From Epichloe hybrida (lineage: Eukaryota; Ascomycota; Sordariomycetes; Hypocreales; Clavicipitaceae), in the NCBI GenBank assembly GCA_019022495.1, contig JAFEKR010000022.1:124001-188000 (forward strand): a stretch of 64,000 nt of DNA. The letters are read 5' to 3'. The position numbers and the translations under genes were made by a program. The notes beneath the pieces are model-generated. The model did not search any database and was not told the origin of the DNA. It saw only the letters and a program-made list of their open reading frames with translations. Shown piece by piece: positions 12,601 to 25,606 of this stretch (its first letter is position 1; each line of letters starts with the position of its first letter).

Positions 12601-14440
12601 TAATATATTCCTAGAGCTCCCTAAGTTTACTTTAGGAGAGAGAATAGATTAGTCTATATAGGGGTGTAGCTCCTAGTATAAGATTAATTATGTAGTTAGT
12701 TAACTTCTTTAATAGGAGGCTCCTTACCTTATTTAATATAAATATATCTTTAAATTCGTATAGTTCCTCTAGGATATCTTTAATAGTTTTATATACTTTT
12801 GCCTTCTCTTTATCTTTAAGAGGGATAAACTTATCTTCTATTACGCTTATAATAGTATATATAATTATCTTATTATATATTACCTTTATAAACTTATAGG
12901 GAGTTAGTAGTAAAAAGGCTACCTTTCTCTTTTTAAACTACTATTCTTATAAGTATAAGTAAAGATATATATATTCTTTTATAAGTATATGTATTCTAAT
13001 TAATATAGGGCTTCCCTTTACTCTTAGGTCCCTATTAATAGCTATATATAGTAACTTAAGGTCTTTCTCTTTACCTTATAAATCTTTAATTAAAATAAGT
13101 ACCTTATAAATACTATATTAGGGGACTATTAGAGCCCCTATTACCTTTAAGATAGGTATTATAGCCTTAGCCTAATTAAGCTTATAAGTCTATGTAAATT
13201 AAGCGCTTATAATATTAATCTTAGTATAACTATTAAGATCTACTACTATTTTAATATCTTTATGCTTATAAATAGTAACTAGTGTGTAAAATTAGTATCC
13301 TACTAGTACCCTAGTATTTAAGGTAAAGGTAAGGGCTTTTACTTTTACCTTTAGAAGTTTTCCTAACCCTCTTACTAGTCTTTCCTTAGCTTATTATAAT
13401 TATAAATAAGGTACTTTATACTACTATAATTAAAGTACTATTTTTTTCCTTATAGTCTATTATTATTTAGGTAAGTAGCTAGGGTCTTTTTCTTATCCTT
13501 ATCTATATCTCTTTAGTCCCTATTTAGCTAATGCCCTTATAAGGAGTTATATCTTTAGTATTAAGCTACCTTATATAGCCCCTTCTCTTTTAAATTATTT
13601 AGCTTTTACTTATTCTTTAATATTACCTCCTAGAATTACTAGGTAAGTTATATAATATTTTCTTATATTAGACTAGTAATATTTATATATAAGTTAATAT
13701 AATCTTATAAGTTAGGAAGTAATTTTGTAAAGAATATAAGAGTATAAGTCTTTTCTAAAGCTTATTCTAGGTGTTTCTCTAGTAAATCTAAGTAAATACT
13801 AAACTTAATAGGACTCTAGCCCTCCTTTTACTTTATATTTACTAGCTATATAGCTATTTATATATTATAACTTATAAAGTCTTTAAGTAGTATAAGGATT
13901 TAGTCTTAGAACTTATCCTAGTTATCCTTAGGATAATCCTAACTATTAGCTAGTTATTCTTTAATATATTAGTCCTATCTAGCCTAATAGTTTATATATA
14001 TATAGTTAAGTATAAAGAGAATCTTTTAGTTATCCTAGTAATACTTTTTCTTTACCCCCTTAAAGGTATAGTTAAGGTTATTAAGCTATATCTTATACTT
14101 CTATAGGTTTATAAGGTATTAGAGTTTTATAATATTTTAAACCTTAACTTCTTAGCTACTAAGGCTTAAGGATAAACTATCTTTTTAGCCCCTTTTTACT
14201 AGTTCTCTATAAGATTATATTAGATTAGTAAGCTTTTTTTCTTAATCCTATAGTTTCTTAAGTTACTTAAGCTAGGTAATTTACTCCCTAATTACTATCT
14301 CTTTTACTACTATAGTAAAGAGCATAGCTTTAAATAGGGTTATAAAATATAGTATATCCCTAGCTATAGTATTACTATTATCTAGCTAATCCTAAGTTAT
14401 ATATAGTATAGTTCTAGTAAATTAGGTTATTCTCCCCCTT
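9631..14440 (-). pseudogene. Gypsy 1 Gag-Pol relic with chromodomain
   Basis: From the right on the minus strand come Gag (about 14440-13440), a zinc knuckle (13437-13396), protease, RT, RNase H, integrase and a chromodomain (about 9805-9640, with KFKVKEV and a KYLVK.KG block). The RT active site is YLDN at 12208-12197 instead of YLDD, a G-to-A change. All four knuckle ligands are Tyr (Y-X2-Y-X4-Y-X4-Y where C-C-H-C is expected). Collinear with gypsy 2 throughout. Stops are numerous. Intact relatives encode the capsid and enzymes for retrotransposition, and the chromodomain binds histone marks to guide integration. Confidence 0.85.
13396..13437 (-). other. Gypsy 1 zinc knuckle with all four ligands mutated
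   Basis: Codons read Y-F-N-Y-S-S-I-K-Y-L-I-Y-N-Y, where the spacing demands C-X2-C-X4-H-X4-C. TGY-to-TAY and CAY-to-TAY are both RIP-type changes. The aligned site in gypsy 2 keeps C and H. Confidence 0.85.
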
Positions 14441-14479
14441 ATATTACTCTTAGGTAACTAGTAAGAGAAGCTTTAGAAT

Positions 14480-14681
14480 TATAAGAATAAAGGGATAGCT
14501 AGGTAAGAGGTATAGGGGTATTTATATATTAACTAAAGCTTACTAGGTCTAAGTGTATTATACGTGTAAGTTACTAACTTATAGCTAGTGACTTACTAGT
14601 GTTACGTAAACCTAGCCCTAGGGCGTAGTGCGCCCGCCTAGTGGTGCGCTAGCGCGCTAGTGTTGTGAGTAGGGCCTCACA
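14480..14681 (-). repeat. Gypsy 1 5' LTR (202 bp)
   Basis: Partner of 8082-8283. The outer end GGGCCTCACA is intact and the inner end is altered (TGTGAGAAC to TATAAGAAT). Followed by target duplication aaagt. Confidence 0.92.
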
Positions 14682-17600
14682 AAAGTAGCCTATAATACCT
14701 TTTAACCTTCCTAATACTATAGTGTGCCTTAATAAGGACTTTCTTAATTAAAATTAATATTAAAGCTATAAATTATCTAAATTTATTACTATAGAAGTTT
14801 ATTCTAGCGTCTATAGTAATAAAATCCAAAGGGCTAAGATAAGTATTAATCTAGTATATCTAGAGGGCTTCCTAGGTTATTTTTACAGAGATATCTTTAA
14901 GGAATTTTACTATATTAAACGCTATAGCTATATCTATAGCATAGAGTATAGGGCGGTTACTATTAAGGTAAAAAATATTTACTATTACTTTATAGTTAAA
15001 GCTATACTTATCCTTAAGGGTGAATTTAAAGTAATTAGGGCTATTTACATATATCTAGTATTAGTAGCAAAGTCTTATTAGCTTCTTAATAGCTTTAATA
15101 TTAATATTATGCCCTAATCTATAAAGAACCTTATGTAGTTATTAGATTAATAGATACCTAAAGTAATAATATAATTACTATAATTTGCTTTCTATAAGAT
15201 AGCTCTAAGTAACTGCTTTCTCTTTCTACGTAAGTAGCATCTAAGCGTGCCCTTATTTATATATAATAGGGACTTTAATGTTTCCTTATTATAGTGTATT
15301 TTTGGAGATATTAAAATTAATTCGCAAGTAGTTTATATTATTAAGGGATAAGAGGAATAGAGTGTTTATTAGTATAACCTAAAAGAGAATATCTCTAAAA
15401 GGGGTAGGTATATTAGCTACTCTAAGCGTAATAATTAGTTCTCTTACGCTAAATCTAACTAATACCTTTTTTACTATTAATTCATTAAGTTATAAGTCTA
15501 GCATTTAATATTATAAAGTAAGGAATTAAGGATGCCCTACTATAGAGAACTTTATAGCTCCTGTATTAGGTATAATCCCTTAAAATATTATATAAGAATA
15601 GTAATCTTCTAGTATAAACATTATTAAAGCTTTACTTAAGAGTTTTTACTAAAAGGGGTCTTCTTTGCTTAGAATATAATAAGCTACTTAAATTATTAGG
15701 AATTAAACCATTCTTTTACTATTAAGTTATATTCTATAATTAAAGAAGCTTATAGGTACTAGCCTATCTATACTATTAGGGCTATTATTAAATCCAATGC
15801 TCTTTATATACTAAGTGATTTTATTATTAATAGGGGATTAAGCTTTGTGTTCCCCTTTATACTATATAAGAAATAAATTATATAAGTTATTAGCTAGATC
15901 TATAAGGTAGTGGTTCTTAAAGCATTAATATGCCTTCTTATAGTTCTCTTCTAAGTGCTTTAATAACTAGTATCCTTCCTTACTATATATATAGTATTTC
16001 TTTATATAAGGATTTCCTTCTTTTCCTTATAGTTTTAAAGGGTATTAGGTCTCTTTTCCTTTCCTATTATATCTTTAGTTAGTCTAGAATTACTCTAGGG
16101 TTATAGCTTTAGTTAGGAATTAGTAGTAGTTCTTTCTTTCTTCCTTTATAAGTTAGAATATTATCCTAATCTATTTATAGAATTCTTATAGTCCCTTTAG
16201 CAGGTTTATAATAACTCCTCTATATTCTAGAATATTATTATAAGCTATTATAAGTTAATTCTAAAGTGCCCTTTTACTTTAGCTTACCTTAGGTACTGCC
16301 TATTATAAGATAGCTAGTCTTTCTATAAGATTATTAAAGTAATTAATTATTAATTTACTTAGGTTATCTTTTATTATTTCTTATAAAGTAGAATTATTCT
16401 ATTCTAGGAGATATCTTTACTATATATCTTTAGTCTTAAATTATTCCCTTATATAGCTAATAAGTATAGGGAGGTCTTATAGTTAACTAGGTTTAGAGAG
16501 GTGGTTTATATAGTATTATAAAGCTTTACCTTTAAGTATAATCTTAAAGGTATAACTAGCTTATTTAGGTTAGATATTAAGTAATTCGCACTTCCTATAA
16601 AATATTTAAAGCTTTAATTTAAGGATATTATAGTTATTAGCGCTATAAAGTTATTCTTTAGGGTATACCTTTAATAGGTTTATAATTTACTTTAGTAAAG
16701 GTCTCTAAGTTTATAGAAGTTCTCTAAATACTTCCCTTTATATTTATAAAAGGGGTTATATAGTCTTTAGGAAGTAAGAGAGTAGCTTTATAAGGAGTAG
16801 CCTTAGGGTTTATTATTCCCTCTAATCTTTCTCTCCCCTATATTAGGGAGAAGGAAGTATAGTCCTTTAGGCTATACTAATAGTAATAATATTAGCCCTA
16901 GGTAGTAGGGGTTAACTCTATTAGTATTACTCTTGCTTAGGGGTATTATTAGTAGTGTTATTAGGGTAGTTTTACTAAATTATCTTAGGCGGAGGTATAG
17001 GTAAGGGTATTACCTATAGATACTTATAAATAGCATTCTTTAGTGCCCTTAATTCTAGATTAATTAACCTTCTTATAGGAGATTAGCCTATTAATCCCTT
17101 TAATAGTAATTATACTAATAGGTAAGGTAAAAGGGTTAGTTATTAGGATCTAATATTACTATTATCTAATAGATTATAGAAGAATTCTTTATTCTATAGG
17201 TTTTTCTAGAACTATATATACTTCTTCCTAGCCTCTTTAATTTCTTTAAGAGTTTAAAATTAAAATTCTTCCTAGTTTACTACTTCTTTAAGGTTATTTA
17301 CTATCTTTATACCTTTTCTAATAGTTATATATACTTTATTATAAAGAAAATAGTCTTAAAGTTTATTCTAGGAAAGGTCTCTCTTATTTATAAACTTATC
17401 TCTTAACTATCTATAGAAGTTATTACTAAATTCAGAGAATAGTGTTTTTCTAAATAACCTTTACTCCCTATATTATTTAGTATTTATAAGGATATAGAGA
17501 CTAATTTCCTTAGGTATTATTATCTCTTTGTGTTTCAAGCTCTCTATTTATTAAAGTAATTCCTTTATAATATATTATTTAAGTCTTATAGAGATATAGG

Positions 17601-18125
17601 GGTATAAATTAGTATAGATAGGGGTTTTCCCTTTATTAAGGTATTTATAGCTATCTCTAGCTTTAACGCCTTCTATAGTATTATTATAGCTATTACTCTT
17701 ACTAGGAACTCTAAATTAACTAGAGGTCCTAGATAGTCTAGCTATATCTAATATTCTAATTAGATTAAAGGGAAGCAAATCTCTAATATAAGGGGATAGG
17801 AGAGGTATAGATGTAAATTATGTAACTTATGTTTAGGGTAAAGGATTATAAGGCAAGGTGGTTAACTTTAAATATATAATAGAACGTATAATAAAGAAAG
17901 ATAAGGGGATAGCTAAGCTACTAGTATTAAACCCTTCTTTATTGTTTTAGAATTTATATAGATATAAGTGTTAATACTAAAGTAAGAAGAGAGCTATATT
18001 ATACCTTTCTATTAGCATAACTTATTATTAAACATAGCTCTCCTATTTTATAAGGTAAGTTATTATTAGGTAAGCTACCTCTTCTAATTAACCTTACTAA
18101 TCTATGGTGTTTAAAGACTACGTAG
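14682..18125 (-). pseudogene. Copia A 5' part: leader, Gag, protease, integrase
   Basis: The reverse complement aligns with copia B 33585-37085. Gag occupies about 17900-15960 and the protease/pre-integrase/integrase block about 15900-14690. The zinc knuckle (15996-15955) has three Cys codons changed to Tyr and its His intact. The 5' leader matches copia B up to the block near ACCACAGATTAGCAAGG and is cut at 18125. An open stretch on the minus strand at 17999-18214 lies in this leader and is not a gene. The integrase is interrupted by gypsy 1, with the rest at 5830-8081. Confidence 0.8.
15955..15996 (-). other. Copia A zinc knuckle, three Cys to Tyr
   Basis: Reads Y-Y-I-Y-S-K-E-G-Y-*-L-L-K-H. 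The copia B counterpart at 35772 has C, C, C, H at the same positions. Confidence 0.85.
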
Positions 18126-18200
18126 TGTGTGCCGTAAGATGCGCGCCCAAAAACGCGATCACGATGATAAGTGCTAGGGTTTAGGGATGGGAGTATCACA
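18126..18200. other. 75-bp low-RIP segment with TG...CA ends
   Basis: The segment begins TGTGTGCC and ends GTATCACA. It is GC-rich with several CpG steps (GCGCGCCC, ACGCGATCACG), and it abruptly replaces the copia A leader. It may be an LTR scrap or filler at a breakpoint. No second copy was found in the window. Confidence 0.4.
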
Positions 18201-18205
18201 ACAAG

Positions 18206-18226
18206 GGATGACAATATTAGTCATCC
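18206..18226. repeat. Perfect 7-bp stem, 7-nt loop hairpin
   Basis: GGATGAC - AATATTA - GTCATCC. It lies in the low-RIP patch at the copia A / gypsy G boundary. Confidence 0.8.
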
Positions 18227-18859
18227 AGGCAATAGGATTATTTAATTTATAAAGGGACTGCTTATAGACAGACTCTTTAATAGTAATTTACACACCCCAT
18301 AAGATTCTTAAGATTACCCTAAGTTTGCTTTACCTAAGATTATACCTATATTTACTATAAGATAAATTAAGAAGATACCTTCCCTTATTTATTTAAGATA
18401 ATACTTCTAATCTAATAGACTATTTAATCTTGGATATCTCTGCACAACGAGATAGTCCTTGCCATTATTGTGATCGATTCTGTTAAGTTAATTATCCCCT
18501 CTATTATATGTAAGCTCTAGAGCTACTCATAATCGTGGGCTAGCATTATGTCTTTTAGGGTGTTGTTTTCCGCTTAACAAAACTAGTAGAGAAACATAGT
18601 CTTAAACCCCTAGGACTTCCGCTTTCTATTTAATTTACTATAGACTAAGATTAATTAAAAGTATGCTTTTTTAGCTATAATTCACAGCTAATACTAAACT
18701 GTTTACGCAAAGACCCCCTTATTTCGTTATTCCCTATAATATAACATAGACTAGTAGCCTAGCCCTAGACTATATAAGGGCTAAGGCACTAGCTTTAGAC
18801 TAGTTAATCTAGAAGAACTAAGCTAGATTAAGGATAGGAGACTATATTCTATAGAGGCG
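18227..18859 (+). other. Leader upstream of gypsy G
   Basis: No coding match. It keeps more CpG and CpA than its surroundings up to about 18720. It could contain the 5' LTR of gypsy G, but I found no matching 3' copy downstream of 41100, so no LTR is called. Confidence 0.35.
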
Positions 18860-21800
18860 TTAAAAGGGAGGCTAGCTAGCTTAGGAAAGTATATTATAAA
18901 CACTAGCTAAACTATTACCCCCTTGCTAAGAAATTTTAAATATAAGAATATAGAATAGGAACTACTATCTAGCGTTATAAACTATTTAATCTTAGGACTT
19001 ATAGCTAATTTTATGATTATTTAGCTATACATTAGGGTCTTATAGTTAATTATAAAGAGCTATATAATTATACTCCTGATTTTCACTTATAGACTATTTA
19101 TAATTATAAATATTGCCCTCCTAGAAGATTTCTTTCTAAAGATTCTTTTAATTACTAAAGTTTTTATTTAAGCACTTATTTATTTATAAGATTAATTAGA
19201 AGTACTATTACTAGACTCTATATCTAATTATTTTCCTTTATATTCCCACTAGCTAAGTAAAGCAAGATTAATTAAGTAACTAAGCTATTTAAAGAATACT
19301 CTAGAGCTATTAATACTAGAACCCCTAGTTACTAGTAAGGAACTATTTAATCTTAAAATAGTTTCTATGCTAATATATTCCTACTCTAATAATTAATTAG
19401 AGAAGGACCCTAATAGTAAAGGAAAATCTTCTAGATCTCTTAATAGGCTTAATACTAAATCTTTTGTAAAGATCCTTAGAGAAATAATAGCTTGCTAGAC
19501 TTCCCTTATTATAATATAAAATAAGTATAATATTTAGTAGTTTACAGGGGAAAATATAGTAGATTTCATTAAGAACTTTAAAGCTAAGATAAAGGTAATA
19601 TGTATTCCTAAAAAGGATTAGCGAAAAATACTTAAACATAACATTAACCCCTAGGTCTAATAGGTAGTTAAGATACTAATAGCGTTGCGTACTTAGGAAA
19701 AGTTTAAGAACAAAATACTCCTTTAGTTTAATACTATAAGCTAGGATTAAATAGAAAGCGCTTAAGGATAACTTAAAGACCTTAACCTAATATAACTAAA
19801 GTCTATTAAGGAAACCTATTACTAGCTATAGAAGCATTAAGCTTTAATATTAAACACAAACCCTATAGGATAGAGAACTACTATAATATAGTTTAACTAT
19901 ATTTATAAGGCCCTCCTAGAGCATTTAATCTTAAGCTTTATAAATTAAAAGGGGTTTACTTATAAAGAAATTCTAGTTATAAAGTATAAACTACTCTAGA
20001 TAAAGCTTAATATATATATTCGTATATAATTAGAGCTTAGACATAGGGACCCTAAAATCTCTAACTTAGGAGGGTACCTATTAGATAATACAAAGTCAAA
20101 CCTAAGGAGTTAGAAACCATTTAATTTACTTACTCTTAGTAATTATTAGACTAACTAAGGGAACCGCCTAGCGTAGGCTAAGTCTTTAGGATGTAATAAG
20201 AAAAATATCACCTTTAATAATAAGGCAACAAAGGATAATAGTCCTAAGTTAGCTAAATACCAAGATTAAATAGATAATTTAATAAAGCAGCTAGCTAAGT
20301 TAAAAATTATAGTTATAGCCTAAGTAAGAAAGGAAATTAATATTATAAAGTAGCTTAAAAAGAAGTATAATAGCAACCCACAATACTAGTAACGGAATTA
20401 CTAGCTAAATAGCATTAGATTATTTAATTAAGATAAGGACCGTATTTTCAAAATTAATGCAATAGGTAAACAAGGCCGCTAGTTAAACTATTGCCATTAC
20501 TATAACAATAAGTCTTACTTAGATATAAAGTACGACATATTAGGGTTTAATAAGATGTCTAAATTCGCTATCTATAACCTAGCTGTTTGCATTTTAGTAA
20601 TTAGGGATAACATAAGGCACTAAATAATACTACCTGTTTTACTCTTAAAGTTCCTTTAGATTAGTAGCTATATACGTAGGCTAGCTATATTTTAGGTTAA
20701 ATACTTTCCGGATAGTAAGGTTGCTTACATAATCCCTAGGATTAAGGAATATAATTCTTGTGGAGGTAAAAGCTAGGATATATTATTAGATAAATAAGAA
20801 ATATTTAATTAAATAGAAAGCTAGTTTAACCCTGCTAAATACTATCTAGAAAGGGAGGTTTAGGTAATGTTAATCTTACAAAGGGAGCCCTTAGGTATAG
20901 TCTTAGCTATTACGTTTAAGAAGGCATATATAGAAGAAAAGGAAGTAAAGGACTGTAATAGAAAGATTATAGCTATTAGGGAATGAGTAGCAAAGCGCCT
21001 GTGAGTTAAAGATATTATAGAAGAAGACAAATAAGATTATTAAGGCTATAAATAACCTAGATAAGGCAATAATACCTTAAATAAGGGAAAGAAAGATCTA
21101 CTAGGTAAGGTTAGGCAAAGGATTTTAGATTAACTATATAATAAGGTCTTCTAGAAGAAGCTTAGAGTACCCTTTTAAGATATTTACTATATTATACTAA
21201 CGCTAGCAGAAGTAATTAGTAATAAGTGTCTCCTATAAGCAAAAGGCATTAAAAATATTTGTTATTATAATAGGGATACACTAGGGCCTATGCTACCTTT
21301 AAGAACATTTAGGGTTAAAATAACTCTAAGACTAATTAATCTAGAGAACTAGATTAATTTTATTATCTAGATAATAAAGAATACTCTTAAAGACAATAAG
21401 AGAAACAAAGTAAAGGCTAAGGTAAATCCGCTAAAGATAGCCCTAATACCCCTGCTAGAAATTAATGCTACCCTATAGGAAAGGATCTAGGAAAGGCTTA
21501 GAACTTAAGTGTAATAGGATAAACCTTAATAGGATCTAATTAATCTACTTAAAGCAAACTTCATGCTTAACGTAATTATAAAACCATAAGCTATAGTTAA
21601 CTAGTTATAGGATTTGCTATACTTATAAGTTTATCTAGATAACCTAGAAGGAGAGCTTCTCCTAGGGCTTATTAACATAGGCTTATAAGGAAATATAATT
21701 ACTAAAAGCATAGCTAGATACTTAGGTCTAAAAATCTATCCTATAAATGTAATAAACACTACTTTATTCTCCTTACATAGGATTAAGATAATTAGGGAGG

Positions 21801-24800
21801 TTTGGACGAAGCTATATCTAGGAAACATCTAGATACCTACTAACTTCTACGTTAGCCTAGACTCTATTAACATAAGCCTAATTCTAGGAATACTATTTTT
21901 TAGGCTATTATAAATGCAGTTTAACTATTTAAGAAGTGGTAAACTCTTTATCTAGTGCTACTTTAGAGATATTATTATTATCTTAAGAGTTATAGGAAGT
22001 ATCTAATAGTAATACACTAACATATAACTAGCCTAGTAACTTACTATTAATATTATTATGTTTAGCTATCCTAAAGTAAAGAAAGAGGAAGATTAAATGG
22101 TTTGTAAAGGGTTAGAAGTAAAAATAAGTAATAATAAAGTACTAATCCTTATCACAACTAGAGAAGGGACTAATATCTTCTAAGAAGTTATTAAGGACAT
22201 AATAGTAAACTATAACTAATGACTTAAAGCGGTTATAGAGGATTTCTAACCCCTAAGGCAGCTAAAACTACCTAATCTTATAATAAACATAATATATAAA
22301 CGCAAAGCTAACAAGATTTATTTACGTAATAATATGCCTTCTGATAGGTTAACCCTAGAAGGAGACCTTAAATAGAAGATAAAGAAATAAGAAGAAGCAA
22401 AATTGCGTTTAGATATATCTAGGAAATATAATAAGTACATTACTAGGAGATTTAGTAAGAACCTATGAGGTTTTAGAATAACCTAGGAACGGCTAGATTA
22501 GATAGTTAAGGGGGTGCGAGAACATTTAATACAAGAAGAAGTTAATATTTTTAAGGAAATCCTTTATAACTAAGAAGCAGCGCTAGCGTAGGACTTATCT
22601 AAGTATAGAAAAGTTAACCTGCTAGTAGCACTACTGTAAGTCATTAAGGTTATTAAGCATAAGGCATAGTAAGCTAGTTCTATCCTAATACCTCTTAGGT
22701 TACAAGGGAAACTAGTTAATCTATTAAAGAAGAAGTTAAAGTATAGGTATCTAGAAGAAAGCTATAGTTCTTATAGAAACCCCTACTTTCTTATTATAAA
22801 GAAGGATAGAGGGATTTGCCTAATCCTATTAGCTACTAAGTATAACAAAGTTATAATACGTAACGTGCTAATCCCTTAAGGAGCGGAGGCATTTAGTAAG
22901 AGCTTTATAATATATAAGATCTTATCTATTATTAATCTCTTATTAGGATATAATCAAGTGGAATTAGCAGAGAGAAGTAAAGATATAACTATGATTTCTA
23001 CTATAATTAGCCTTTTGCGACTTTGCTGCCTACTATAGGGAGCTACTAACTTAGTAGCCTAATTTATTAGGATTATTAGCCGAATCCTATTTAACTTAAT
23101 CCCTAAGATTTACGCACCCTTTCTAGATAACATTGCTATTAAGGGGCTAACTATAATATATAATAAAGAAGAAATTATACCTAGAGTACGTAGATATATA
23201 ATAGAGTATTTAATTAACATTAATAAAGTTTTAGTTAATATTAAACTCTCTAGTTATATAGCTTTAGTAGCTAAGTTAAAATTCTACTAGAAGTTAGCTA
23301 AAATTATGGGATTTATATGCGGGATAAATAAACAAAAACTAACTAAGGCAAAGATTATAAAGATTCTAGACTAGAAAGTTTGCTAAGATCTATTAGAAGT
23401 GTAATCTTTTGTTAGATTAATAGAAGTTTACCGCATTTAGGTTAAACACTATGTATAGAAGGCAAGACTACTAGTGATTTTACTACAGAAGATAATAAAG
23501 TAAGAATAGGGACTAGAGTAATAAGAAGCTATAGATATTTTAAAGAAAGCAATAACTATGGCCCTAGTTCTTATTTTACTTAATCTTAGACTAGGCTTTA
23601 GGGAAATTATCCTTATAGTAAACATAAGCTTACTAGGGTAAGGAGTAGCATTACTATAAATCATTAATAGTAAACGCTATCCTATTTAATATAAGAGCGG
23701 TGTTTAGACTATTACAAAGGCTAAGTATAACGCGACTAAAAGAGAATACTAAGTAGTTATTTATATATTAAGAAGACTACAAATCCACCTCTATAGAGTT
23801 CCCTTTACGTTAAAAACAGATTCATAAGTCCTAGTGCACTAGCTTAACGGAGCTATTAATAATATACCTAGAGCTCTTATCACGCAATAGATAAGCTACA
23901 TACTACTATTTGATTTTTTAGTGTAACACGTCCCTAGTAAGAAGAATAGAATTACTAATACCCTATCTAGAAAAGGCCCTAGACTATTAGATTAATTAGA
24001 TTAAGAAGTCGAAGAAGACATTAAAAACTTTATTAACCTATATCTTAACAGTATTAAGATAAAAGAGAATAGTAAGAAGGACTATTTACAGAAGATATAA
24101 TAGGTAATTAATTTCTTATTCACCCTCTAAAGACTAATTAATCTTAGTGCTAGGGATTATAGGAAGCTTTATAATAGAGTAAAGAAGTTTTACCTAGAAA
24201 ATAAATGCCTGTGAAAAAGACTAATAGGAATTATAAAAGGACTAGCGTTAGTTATTAATATTCCTAAGTAGTAACGCGTAATAGTTAAAGCTATTTACAA
24301 AGAACTTGGTTATAAAGGCATTAAGGTAGTCTTCTAAGTGATAAAATAGCGGTACTAGTGGAAGGGACTCTAGAACATGACTTAAGAGATGCTAACCTAT
24401 TACAAGATGTATTAAAAGTTTGCGCCTTAGTAACCTTAAGAACTATTTGTGCTAGTTACGCTAGGGAACCCAATAAGCAAGATCTATATTAACACTTAGT
24501 ACCTTCTAATTAATCACAGATATAAGTATCTCTTAGAAGCTAGGTGTAACTTAATAGGGTAGGTGGAGGCTACACTAGTTAGGAATATAATAGTACTAGT
24601 AATTAGAAAATTCCTATTATCCTTAATTAGCAGGTTTAGACTTTTTTAGTTTGTGGTTTATAATAGAGGTCCTAAGATATAAGGAAATCTTAAGAAAGCA
24701 CTTATAGATATTAGTATTAAAGAAATCCAAACATCTAGGTATAACCCAAAGGTAAATTCCCCTATTAAAGCTAGACACTAGTCCCTTACATCCGCTTTAG

Positions 24801-24976
24801 CAAAATTAGGAGGGTTAAATAGCTAATAGGTAAAGCACCTTAACAAAGCCCTTCTTATAAACCACACTGCTATTCGCAAATCGCATAGGAAATCCGCTTT
24901 CTATTTAATTTATAGATAGGAACTAATCCTACTATTAGAAGTTAAGTTTCTAACCTAAAGGCTAATTAACTAGGAA
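18860..24976 (+). pseudogene. Gypsy G Gag-Pol relic, part 1 (Gag to integrase)
   Basis: A single frame can be followed from a Gag-like region (EFTGENIVDFIKNFKAK-like near 19550) through a zinc knuckle (20492-20533), protease, RT, RNase H and integrase. The protease triad is NIG (21674-21682) where DTG/DSG is expected. The RT active site is FLDN at 23120-23131 followed by IAIKG, matching the LDDI-KGP block of one fungal gypsy lineage. The RNase H/tether region around 23900 contains a VPSKKNRITNTLSRKGP-like segment. Integrase runs from about 24140 to 24976, where the hAT insertion breaks it after a LINxE motif. TAG/TAA stops are frequent. LTRs were not identified. It continues at 40614. Confidence 0.8.
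20492..20533 (+). other. Gypsy G zinc knuckle, three ligands mutated to Tyr
   Basis: C-H-Y-Y-N-N-K-S-Y-L-D-I-K-Y fits C-X2-C-X4-H-X4-C with only the first Cys retained. All three changes are RIP-compatible. Confidence 0.8.
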
Positions 24977-25130
24977 CAGAGCTTTGCATGTAGTGTAGTA
25001 TTTGTAGTATTTTGGCTTTCAATATAGTATGTAGTGTAGTAGTTTGTAGTGTAGTGTAGTATGTAGTGTAGTGTAGTAAATACTACACTACACTACAAAT
25101 ACTACAAATGTAGTATTAGTAAAAAAAAAG
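24977..25130. repeat. hAT large copy, left terminal TAGTG repeats and palindrome
   Basis: The TIR is followed by repeated GTAGTGTAGTGTAGTAT motifs. They end in an inverted repeat, GTAGTGTAGTGTAGTA then AA then TACTACACTACACTAC (25063-25096), mirrored at the right end. Confidence 0.85.
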
Positions 25131-25606
25131 TGGGTACTTTTATTATCTTATAATATTCCTTAGATTTTTCTTAATTAGCTTAATATTAGCCTTTCTTTTT
25201 ATTATAATTTAGTTATTTAGTTATAAATTTTTAAAGTTTAGGCTTATTTAAACTATTAAGCTAATAATAGGTATAGGGTTACTAAAGATAAACTATTTTA
25301 GTATTTATATATAGCCTAAATTTTTTAGTAAATTTAAAAGGTCTTTATACTTTTATAGCTTTTTTCTTAGATTTACTATTTAATTTTAGTATATTTTTTA
25401 TCTTTTAATCTAAGATTTACCCTAAAGAAATTATTTATTATTCTATAAAAATAAGATATTAAATATAATAATAATATATTTAGATTAATAAGACTTTTAT
25501 TATAAAGATAATATTTTATTATATTTAGTAAGAGGTTCTTTAGTAATATAACTATTTTCTTTAAATTAAAACTAATTATATTAAGTTTTTAGGTTTTTAA
25601 GGTAAA
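25131..25606. other. hAT interior, left part
   Basis: Very AT-rich sequence with no coding signal, ending at target duplication gtaaa (25602-25606) of copia C. I see nothing else in it. Confidence 0.6.

Larger units (their letters stand above)
8082..14681 (-). mobile_element. Gypsy 1: complete Ty3/gypsy chromovirus, minus strand
   Basis: The element is 6600 bp. Two 202-bp LTRs (8082-8283 and 14480-14681) bound it, and the 5-bp target duplication aaagt lies at 8077-8081 and 14682-14686. LTR termini are TGTGAG...CTCACA, partly changed to TA by RIP. Orientation follows from the RT motif, the polypurine tract beside the left LTR, and the LTR being the reverse complement of those in gypsy 2 and gypsy 3. 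It shares the 202-bp LTR and 3' region with gypsy 3, so those two are one subfamily. It inserted into copia A. Confidence 0.92.
5830..18125 (-). mobile_element. Copia A, minus strand, split by gypsy 1
   Basis: Two minus-strand blocks (5830-8081 and 14682-18125) together match copia B (33571-39300) from its 5' leader to the end of RNase H, in order. The interruption coincides with gypsy 1 and its 5-bp target duplication, so this was one element. Both ends are lost. On the left it stops just past the RNase H end at the junction with copia E. On the right it stops inside the 5' leader at 18125, so neither LTR remains. It is heavily RIP-altered. Confidence 0.8.

Noticed and set aside
17999..18214. 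Small minus-strand gene
   Set aside because: The open stretch overlaps the copia A leader and the low-RIP segment; no codon or domain support.
18206..18226. Hairpin with an AATATTA loop as a rolling-circle (Rep-type) origin
   Set aside because: The loop does not match the conserved TAATATTAC nonamer and no Rep gene or iterons are nearby.
19397..19639. Minus-strand gene
   Set aside because: Antisense to the gypsy G Gag frame.
23449..23664. Minus-strand gene
   Set aside because: Antisense to gypsy G RNase H.
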